NCBI GenBank assembly: GCA_031763025.1
Contig: JASSKH010000016.1
Coordinates: 5,456,001-5,520,000, forward strand
From: Macrocystis pyrifera
Lineage: Eukaryota > Sar > Phaeophyceae > Laminariales > Laminariaceae
Direction: 5' to 3'
DNA length: 64,000 nt
A model generated the notes under the pieces. It worked only from the letters and a program-made list of their open reading frames with translations. It was not told the origin of the DNA and made no database searches. Of the stretch, positions 60,601 through 64,000 are shown piece by piece. The translations under genes were made by a program, and so were the position numbers. Numbering within the stretch: position 1 is the stretch's first letter; the number at the start of each line of letters is the position of its first letter.

Positions 60601-61504
60601 GCTCGTCTGGCACGAGCGCTCCTAGTGCTGGGAGGGTTATTGCTACCACTCTTCCTCCGGGAGCGTCGATAGATTCGAGCTCGCCGTCTGCTACCGGTGC
60701 TCCAAACCTTGGGCATGATGTTGCTATGACCCCGCCCCCTGGAGCGTCGATGGAGTCGAGCTCGTCGTCTGCTAGGGATGGGAGTGGGGCGTCGACCGAT
60801 GCTGAGGTGCCAACATCGAGTGGTTCGGTGAGTCGCAAGTACAGGTCGATGCCCTGAGATGGCAGAACCTGCCAAGCCCATAGCCCCGCGGCCTCAAAGC
60901 ACACGGACAAAACGCCACGCTTGAATCTGATGTACGAGTGCATAAGGCCATGCATGCTACAGAAATAGGAGGGTACCGGGTTTTGTTTTACCTTTCCTCA
61001 AACGAGGAGTGGCGACTCACAGTACCTCTTCCCCCTCCCCTGCGACTACGGCCATGGATGGTATCTCCCTCCCCTGCCCTCCTGACCTCCTCACCCCCCC
61101 TCCCCCCCCCCCCCCCCCCCCCTCTCCCCCCCGCCCCTGCGCGCTCCCGTCCTCTCCCTTCTCAGACTTTTACCCTCTCCCAGACCCCCACAGCGACCCC
61201 CTCAGCGGGAAATGGAGAGCGAGGGGGCATCGAGATTGTTTCCGCCGCACCTTCTGTTGCTGCCGCCACCAGCACTGCGTCACCCCCAACACTAACTGGC
61301 GACAACGGAAACACCAGTTCACCTACCGCCACGCCGAGCGGAGGTGGGGGTGCTTCCGCCGAGAGCGACGCTTCCAGCGCCTCGGGAAGGTTTAGGGCGG
61401 GTCCCGGTGGCGGCGGGGGTGGTCGCGGCGGCGGTGGTTGGGGTGCTGTCGTGGCGGTAGCTGTGGGGGCCCTAGGGGTGGCTGGTCTTCGTCAACCTTT
61501 CTGA
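36494..61504 (+). CDS. Secreted TIMP/netrin-like (NTR) domain protein with Ser/Pro repeat stalk and GPI-like tail (5 exons)
   Basis: Proposed exons are 36494-36639, 56897-57254, 58545-58697, 60241-60827 and 61166-61504. Phases match at every junction (2/1, then 0/0). The product is about 526 residues once a homopolymer frameshift in exon 4 is allowed for. Predicted order: signal peptide (1-22), NTR domain (23 to about 165) starting Cys-Ser-Cys, Cys-rich module (about 154-219), Ser/Thr/Pro tandem repeats (220-414), and a Gly-rich then hydrophobic C-terminus. TIMPs inhibit metalloproteinases through the free amino group of an N-terminal Cys-X-Cys, and here predicted signal cleavage leaves exactly that. 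The protein is probably at the cell surface or in the cell wall. The 20.3-kb first intron is the weakest link: exon 1 could belong to a different gene. Confidence 0.68.
38838..39263 (+). other. Unrecognised 141-codon open frame inside the foldback element
   Basis: The frame is open but its composition does not look clearly coding, and part overlaps the inverted arm. I recognise no domain. It is listed only because it is the longest frame in the element interior. Confidence 0.15.
39772..39879. mobile_element. TTACGGGGG palindromic MITE nested in the foldback element
   Basis: Full-length copy with a T-to-C change in the left terminus (TTATCACGGG). It lies between the inverted arms at 38299 and 40895. 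Confidence 0.88.
41279..42766. repeat. Recent 744-bp tandem duplication
   Basis: 41279-42022 and 42023-42766 are near-identical. Both run from TGTGATTTTCATTTCTTCC through GACGCCGAGGGGCCGGGCAT to AACAACAACAACAAC. The differences seen are a few T-run length changes and single substitutions, so the duplication is young. A diverged third copy follows at about 43375-43870. Confidence 0.92.
43375..43870. repeat. Diverged third copy of the 744-bp unit, with MITE insertion
   Basis: Shared blocks are TTCAAGTGTCTGCCAC, ATGGCATTGCATT, GTGGCGTAG, GTGACCACAGAA and ACTGGTTGTGCTGGATGTCG. The order is the same as in the tandem copies at 41279-42766. A MITE at 43644-43750 interrupts it. Confidence 0.75.
43644..43750. 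mobile_element. TTACGGGGG MITE with demonstrable TA target duplication
   Basis: It lies in the third 744-bp repeat copy. The empty paralogues read ACGTAGTATCTC, while this copy reads TGTA-TTACGG...CCGTAA-TAGTATCTC. Confidence 0.95.
44100..44185. repeat. Palindromic GGGACTGCAG repeat beside the Ty3 remnant
   Basis: AGGACTGCAGTCCCGTTTTG and its inverse, ending CACTGCAGCCCTAAAAGG. Confidence 0.75.
44238..44278 (+). mobile_element. Truncated 5' LTR fragment
   Basis: About 41 bp (TGCTATGATACTGCCTTGAA onward) match the start of the 286-bp LTR at 46204 with few differences. Sequence identity stops just before the RT remnant, so a deletion removed the rest of the LTR, gag and most of pol. Confidence 0.6.
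44283..45658 (+). pseudogene. Internally deleted Ty3/gypsy polyprotein (RT end fused to integrase C-terminus, chromodomain)
   Basis: The frame opens with PKNPTQVRALMGGVGYYRKF and PLTALLRKG, the region at the end of a Ty3/gypsy reverse transcriptase. It then jumps directly to an integrase C-terminal region with LKWTGPHKVLAVGP, the GPY/F module. A chromodomain-like stretch follows (VEKITGHQ, NWTGLSRPSWEREMDL) and is interrupted by TAG at 45213. It resumes as RYWAGTPNQHRQTN, and a later frame has WYKGDDGLWWLGKIS and YLVRFLDHPGPIKL. RNase H and the integrase zinc finger and catalytic core are missing. The copy cannot be autonomous. It is flanked by LTR-like pieces. Confidence 0.8.
46204..46489 (+). 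mobile_element. 3' LTR of the deleted Ty3/gypsy element
   Basis: The segment begins TGTTATGATACTG and ends GATCTTAACA, so TGTTA/TAACA form 5-bp inverted termini. Its first 40 bp recur at 44238-44278, just before the polyprotein remnant. The flanks do not show a clear target duplication. Confidence 0.6.
47056..47145 (+). repeat. C-tailed dispersed repeat, partial
   Basis: Only the last third is present (CATTGTAGGGATGCGAGGGT to GGCCATGCATGATAG). The C-run here precedes the segment. Confidence 0.7.
47564..47949. mobile_element. 386-bp nonautonomous hAT-type element with 8-bp target duplication
   Basis: The ends are CAGTGATGACAATTCCGGCG and the inverse of a near-identical 20-mer (CGCCAGAATTGCCATCACTG). 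GTATATAG flanks both sides at 47556-47563 and 47950-47957. Eight-bp duplications and CAGTG ends are hAT hallmarks. A related sequence at about 31240-31410 lacks the insert and shows the empty site. No transposase is encoded. Confidence 0.85.
48737..48843. mobile_element. TTACGGGGG MITE, inverted orientation
   Basis: Both arms are present. The right end is mutated (TCCTTCGTAAC). Confidence 0.88.
49337..49429. mobile_element. TTACGGGGG MITE, right arm shortened
   Basis: The TATTTACTATGGT part of the right arm is deleted, so TTTGGTCC joins CCCGTAATAG directly. Confidence 0.85.
49446..49540 (-). mobile_element. tRNA-derived SINE-like element, second copy
   Basis: On the minus strand it reads TGGCACAGGTCTAACC (A box), then GAGTTCGAATCC (B box), then TTTTTCTTGTGCAAAATTTC. 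Layout and 3' body match the copy at 35085. The clover-leaf does not close well, so a live tRNA is unlikely. Confidence 0.6.
49902..50016. mobile_element. TTACGGGGG MITE, diverged
   Basis: Inverted-orientation copy with terminal substitutions and a short GT expansion in the middle. Confidence 0.8.
50242..50570. mobile_element. Tandem trio of TTACGGGGG MITEs
   Basis: Three head-to-tail copies (about 50242-50353, 50354-50463 and 50464-50570) share junctions of the form CCCGTA-TTATACGGGGG. A GGGACTGCAG-type repeat lies on both sides. Confidence 0.92.
51394..51420. mobile_element. Single MITE arm fragment
   Basis: Only the left arm (TTACGGGGGACCATGGTAAG) is present. It is cut by the start of the dispersed repeat that follows. 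Confidence 0.7.
51425..51567. repeat. Dispersed partial copy of the 744-bp unit 3' end
   Basis: It shares TAGTCTGTGACCACGGAGC, CAGCACGGACACTG and CTGGATGTCGACGAGTAGAA with the units at 41279-43870 and leads straight into a long CA repeat. Confidence 0.65.
51568..51640. repeat. (CA)n microsatellite, about 36 units
   Basis: An uninterrupted CA run of about 72 bp directly follows the AACGGTTTAATGTGAAGAA end of the dispersed repeat. Shorter CA runs follow the same sequence at about 43880. Confidence 0.95.
51640..51856. mobile_element. MITE inserted into another MITE (nested pair)
   Basis: An inner full-length copy (51658-51766) splits an outer inverted-orientation copy. TAGGACCAAATATCGTTA lies on the left and TAGTAAAAATAGCG on the right, with a decayed right arm ending CCCCCGCAATAG. 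The outer left arm is missing and abuts the CA repeat. Confidence 0.85.
52170..52235 (-). repeat. Inverted fragment of the same repeat end
   Basis: A GT run followed by GTTCTTCACAC and CTACTCGTCGACATCCAGC is the reverse complement of the 3' end of the 744-bp repeat family. Confidence 0.6.
52490..53090. repeat. Foldback repeat of about 600 bp
   Basis: AACACCGGTAGACTCCTCAG and CTTTCTCGAGCACTTTTCCG on the left are inverted on the right (CTGAGGAG-like TTTTGAGGAGTCTATCGGTG, and GGGAAAGTGTTCCTGAAAGC). The outer AGACCAACTATT/AATAGTTGGTCT also pair. No coding frame is recognisable. Confidence 0.78.
53815..53921. mobile_element. TTACGGGGG palindromic MITE
   Basis: Both arms are present, with a TAACGGGAG left end and a CCCCCATAA right end. 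Confidence 0.85.
54601..54801. mobile_element. Chimeric double MITE
   Basis: An inverted-orientation left half is joined to a duplicated central segment. ACACACAAAAACCTATA occurs twice before a normal right half. This looks like recombination between two adjacent copies. Confidence 0.82.
55318..55347. repeat. (AAAAG)n run
   Basis: Five AAAAG-type units. Confidence 0.9.
55401..55505. mobile_element. TTACGGGGG palindromic MITE
   Basis: Full-length copy. The right terminus has changed to CCCCCGTTGGTAG. Confidence 0.88.
55763..55869. mobile_element. TTACGGGGG palindromic MITE, inverted orientation
   Basis: Full-length copy directly upstream of a (TTC)n run. Confidence 0.88.
56075..56535 (+). 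repeat. C-tailed dispersed repeat, two tandem copies
   Basis: Two copies (about 56075-56302 and 56330-56535), each with the ATGCAGCTCAC, GGTGAAAA-CCGACG and ACGACTACGGCCATGC blocks. The first ends GTAC plus a C-run of about 22. Confidence 0.8.
56897..57254 (+). CDS. Exon 2: body of the TIMP/NTR-like domain
   Basis: The acceptor GCACAG|A supplies one base that completes the split Arg codon of exon 1. The exon encodes the beta-barrel strands (YVIRAVEVYK), then the SAICG motif, EDYLIDLDLV, and GICGVFRSWS. These correspond to the TIMP landmarks S-A-V-C-G, YL-I and the C..F..W segment. Predicted cysteines at about 96, 131 and 154 pair plausibly with 23, 25 and 32, as in TIMP disulfides. A further Cys cluster (EGCDDYDACEGECGEFQ) begins the next module. 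The exon ends CAG|GTGCGG in phase 0. Confidence 0.8.
57300..57535 (-). repeat. C-tailed dispersed repeat, reverse copy
   Basis: Just after the exon 2 donor of the NTR gene, a GGGC/G-run leads into GTACTCATTATC, ATGGCCGTAGTCGTATG, GGGTTTTCACCGACC and GATGAGCTGCATCC. Confidence 0.8.
57845..58030 (-). repeat. C-tailed repeat fragment plus duplicated intron start
   Basis: GTACTCGATATCATGCATGG to CAGGCAGACATTGCTTG is the reverse repeat. It runs into GTGCGGGACAATACAAAGCG, a second copy of the intron 2 start at 57255-57300. Confidence 0.7.
58545..58697 (+). CDS. Exon 3: cysteine-rich module
   Basis: The exon runs from GAGACAG|AAT to ACACAG|GTAAGA, 51 codons in phase 0. It contains nine cysteines (for example CADSCDLGPCEDDEEC), which together with the cluster at the end of exon 2 form a compact disulfide-rich module. 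I do not recognise the fold. A CCCTA pyrimidine array of about 100 bp leads up to the acceptor. Confidence 0.72.
58880..58970. repeat. Palindromic GGGACTGCAG repeat in NTR-gene intron 3
   Basis: GGGACTGCAGTCCCGCTTTG and inverse CACGACAGGACTGCGGTACT. Confidence 0.75.
59643..59758. mobile_element. TTACGGGGG palindromic MITE, inverted orientation
   Basis: Full-length copy in intron 3 of the NTR gene. The G-run is expanded and CATACAG is inserted in the left arm. Confidence 0.88.
60241..60827 (+). CDS. Exon 4: Ser/Thr/Pro tandem-repeat stalk, with homopolymer frameshift
   Basis: The exon runs from CCGCGCAG|GAG to GGTTCG|GTGAGT. It encodes about five degenerate repeats of roughly 30-42 residues built on TGAPNLG-D-A-TPPPGAS-ESSSS. 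In the first repeat a 12-C run at 60359-60370 breaks the frame and leads to a TAG. Ten C (or 13) would keep the repeat motif TPPPGAS intact and make the exon 585 nt, in phase with both neighbours. The repeat is likely an O-glycosylated stalk, which is inference from composition. Confidence 0.68.
61166..61504 (+). CDS. Exon 5: Thr/Ser/Gly-rich region and hydrophobic C-terminus
   Basis: The acceptor CCTTCTCAG|ACT follows a long C-run in phase 0, and the frame stays open for 112 codons to TGA at 61502. The sequence goes from Thr/Pro/Ser-rich to Gly-rich (GPGGGGGG) and ends with WGAVVAVAVGALGVAGL and a few more residues. A small-residue patch, a spacer and a terminal hydrophobic stretch are what a GPI-anchor attachment signal looks like; a single C-terminal membrane helix is the alternative. 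Confidence 0.7.
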   Translation, partial: TFTLSQTPTATPSAGNGERGGIEIVSAAPSVAAATSTASPPTLTGDNGNTSSPTATPSGGGGASAESDASSASGRFRAGPGGGGGGRGGGGWGAVVAVAVGALGVAGLRQPF

Positions 61505-61689
61505 TTTCTGAAAGGGTGGAAGGGAAGCGCTAACACGCAAGCTCGTAGCAGCTAAGTAGGTAACCCTAGCCCTATAGAGGTTATAGCTCTGGCTGCTGTA
61601 GCTTGCTAGCGTTTGAGTTATTTGCTTGTGTTTTTTTTGTGTCCCTCGCTACCACTGCTGCATTGTAGCGCCGCCTTTTTCGCGTGGTA

Positions 61690-61885
61690 CGGCTGCTGCT
61701 GCTGCTGCGTCTGCTGTGGTTGCCTGCGGCTGCGGCTACTGCTGCGGCTACTACTGCTGATTCGGCTACTGCTGTTGCGGCTACTGCTGCAACTGCGGCT
61801 TCTGCTACTGCTGCGGCTACTGAAACTTCTACTGATGCTCTGGCGGCGACTGCTGCGGCTGTTGAGGGTACCGCGGCTGCTTCCG
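61690..61885. repeat. CTG/GGCTACTG compound repeat 3' of the NTR gene
   Basis: GCTGCTGCTG then repeated GCGGCTACTGCT units run about 190 bp. Open frames here are periodic artefacts. Confidence 0.85.
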
Positions 61886-63353
61886 CTGCTGTGTTTCACG
61901 CTTTATATTCTCGAAGGCCAGAAGGTATTTATACCTGGCTGGTCTAGGCGCAGGGGGAAGAAGGCGGAGTAGGGGCTGGAGGGTCTTCTGGGGGGGGGGG
62001 GGCGTTATGCTGAAATTGTACGGGATTTGTTTCTCTCTTCCTCAATTGCACCTCGCACGGTGTTGATATTGAGATTGGTACGTATACAGAAGTAGAAATT
62101 AACTTGAGCTATACGTAAATGACGGGAAATTGTGATGGGTGTGATATGTGCCGGCCGCGACGAGGAGGAGGACGAGCAAGGAGGAGACTTATTTCTTCAT
62201 GGTGCTTTCGCGGGTTGTACATGTGTTTCCGTCCCGTGCTTGCTTTTGCTTGCTTGCTCGGGAGTGGGTGGAGGGAAGAAGCAGCGTGTTGGTGTTGGCG
62301 GTGATGTTAAGCGTTAGCATCGGCGTCGACACGGACGTTGGCATTAGTGTTGGTGCTAGCGTTGGTTCCTTCGAAGCTCTAGAGGAGCGTTCTTTTTTCG
62401 CTGGTGTGTCTTTCGCTGAGGCGCGAACTCATTGATTGATTTGATCGATTCGATCGATTGGTTGGTTGATTGATTGCAGGCTTGCCCGCTTGATTGATGG
62501 AGTGTGCTTGGTTGTTGGATTGGTTGACTCTTGAGCCCAGTCTGCGCTTTTTCTCAGCAGGGCAAACTGTTGTCATTGTCTGGAATTGGGATTGGGATTT
62601 CCACGTTTTCGTGAGATGGATATATATATATGGTTTGGTTTGGTCAAAAAGCTCTGGAGGCAACAAACTCCACACATAAAGTATGTAGATTATCTATGGT
62701 GAGGGTGGTCGAGAAGAAAGTTCTTTCTAGAGGGACAAAAAAAACAAAACAAAATTCTTGTCATGGAGTAATTAGAACTCCTTACGGTCAATAAGTTTTC
62801 ACTATGCTGATAGACGACCAACGTGATTTGTATGTTTTGTGTCAACACTCGCGGAGTTTCGATGAAAAAAAATGTAGCCCGTTTGGTGTTGCAAACCGCT
62901 TGCATGTGCCGGCCACCAGGGTCGAAGGAGGGGACAAAACTAGCTGAAAGCACGAGTGGGGTAATCTCTGCAGCAGAAAAAGGTCCTTCCTGAAGTTACA
63001 GTATGATATCAGGGCGCGCGCGGTCTTCTTGCCCTATGTCGTAGCTGAATGTGGCATGCCATCGTAACGCGCTGTTGCAGAGCGCTGACGCATTCCGTGT
63101 TAGCGGTAGGAGTTCTAGCCGGTGTTGGAGGCGGAACACAAACATTATGCAAAGGGTGGGTGTGTTTGGTAGGGTATATTTTGTTGTATATACACTCTGG
63201 ATCTACACGGGTATCTACCGGAGTTTGACCAACCTAGCCAGATTTGGCTCCCGGGTATTCGCGGGTATTCAAGAGTATACGAGTCAAAATTTGCCTTTTT
63301 TCCCACCGAAAACGTGTTGTCGAAATTTGGCCATGCACCTCTCGAATGTTTGG

Positions 63354-63586
63354 AGTTAGGACCTGAAATTTTGACACGTGATTGAGAAGCTCGCCACAAA
63401 ACGTATGAAAGGACCTTTTGATTTTTTGGATGTTTTTTTTTGTCACTTACTCTCCGATTTTCTATATCCGGAAAACTTTCGGTTGTTCGTATGTCGGCAA
63501 AAAAAAAAAAAAGGTTAAAAGGGTCCAAATGGTATTTCTTTGGCGAGATACTTCTGAATCACATGTTAAAATTTCAGGTCCTAACT
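63354..63586. repeat. Inverted repeat, arms about 75 bp
   Basis: GAGTTAGGACCTGAAATTTT (63354) is matched by AAAATTTCAGGTCCTAACTC (63567) in inverse, with further pairing of the CATGTGATT and GGACC-TTTT blocks. Confidence 0.85.
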
Positions 63587-64000
63587 CAAAAAATTGAGCG
63601 GTGCGTGACGATATTGGTGAGTCCCGGATTTCTTGCCCGGCCCAGCTCGTATGCAGAATTGCACCCTACATTGCTCGGGTAGTACACTGTAGTACGACAA
63701 TAATGTGTGCACCGCGACGAACACGGATGGGTGCTGCGTAGAGGGGGGAAAACAAAAATTGGCGTGGTCTTGGCACGACGGTCGCCAGGAATGTGAACGG
63801 ACGTGCTGTGTAAGCATCAAGGTCTAAAAGATAAGGCAAGTGCATACAGCACCAGTACGTAGTAAGCGTATGAAAAATAAAAATAAAAATGTGGACAGCA
63901 GCGACCTGCATGGTGGATGTATGTGTGTTTTCATAACAAAAAGCAATGGAATGCTTGATATATTTTTGTTGTCGGCGGTCACATCAGGAACGTGCGGGAT

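Larger units (their letters stand above)
61505..64000. other. Region 3' of the NTR gene
   Basis: The compound CTG repeat, short GATT runs near 62430-62480 and the inverted repeat at 63354 are the only structures seen. No gene is supported. Confidence 0.55.

Noticed and set aside
60335..60955. 206-codon minus-strand frame opposite NTR exon 4
   Set aside because: It mirrors the coding tandem repeat on the + strand, which has the splice sites and phase match.
61613..61972. Leu-, Cys- and Ala-rich frames on both strands
   Set aside because: They are periodic readings of the CTG/GGCTACTG repeat.

Overview
This is a eukaryotic nuclear window: two long, intron-rich genes on the + strand in a bed of transposons, microsatellites and homopolymer runs. 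All but one of the splice junctions I use are GT-AG (the exception is GC-AG), introns run from about 0.2 kb to several kb, and TTAGGG-like interstitial tracts occur. The style suggests a large-genome stramenopile alga, possibly a brown alga. That assignment is an inference from gene structure and repeat style, not a database match.

Gene 1 (801-29984, +) is a 21-exon dynamin-superfamily GTPase of about 1001 residues. Every intron phase matches across its junction and the exon lengths sum to a multiple of three. The G domain and stalk are most like Mx-type dynamins ([16 protein letters not shown] and VKCR motifs, a BSE/GED helix, no PH domain). The protein continues after the GED into a UBA domain and a low-complexity tail with LFG-type short motifs, an architecture I do not recognise.

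Gene 2 (36494-61504, +) is assembled here from five phase-compatible exons. It encodes a secreted protein of about 526 residues: signal peptide, mature N-terminus starting Cys-X-Cys, a TIMP/netrin-like (NTR) domain, a Cys-rich module, a Ser/Thr/Pro-rich tandem-repeat stalk and a hydrophobic C-terminal tail like a GPI-anchor signal. Its first intron would be about 20.3 kb and is packed with mobile elements. One homopolymer in exon 4 breaks the frame.

The rest is mostly repeats. A roughly 105-bp palindromic MITE with TTACGGGGG termini and TA target duplications occurs about 20 times (one tandem trio, one nested pair, one insertion with an empty paralogous site). There are also a 386-bp hAT-type MITE with an 8-bp target duplication, an 882-bp TA-flanked element with a possible transposase remnant, a 2.6-kb foldback element with arms of about 500 bp, a deleted Ty3/gypsy chromovirus with LTR pieces, two tRNA-derived SINE-like copies, a C-tailed dispersed repeat, a palindromic GGGACTGCAG repeat with a tandem array, and a recent 744-bp tandem duplication. 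Introns show striking strand asymmetry: G-runs follow 5' splice sites, and C-runs or CCCTA arrays precede 3' splice sites.

The stretches 1-800, 29985-36493 and 61505-64000 hold no gene that I can support.
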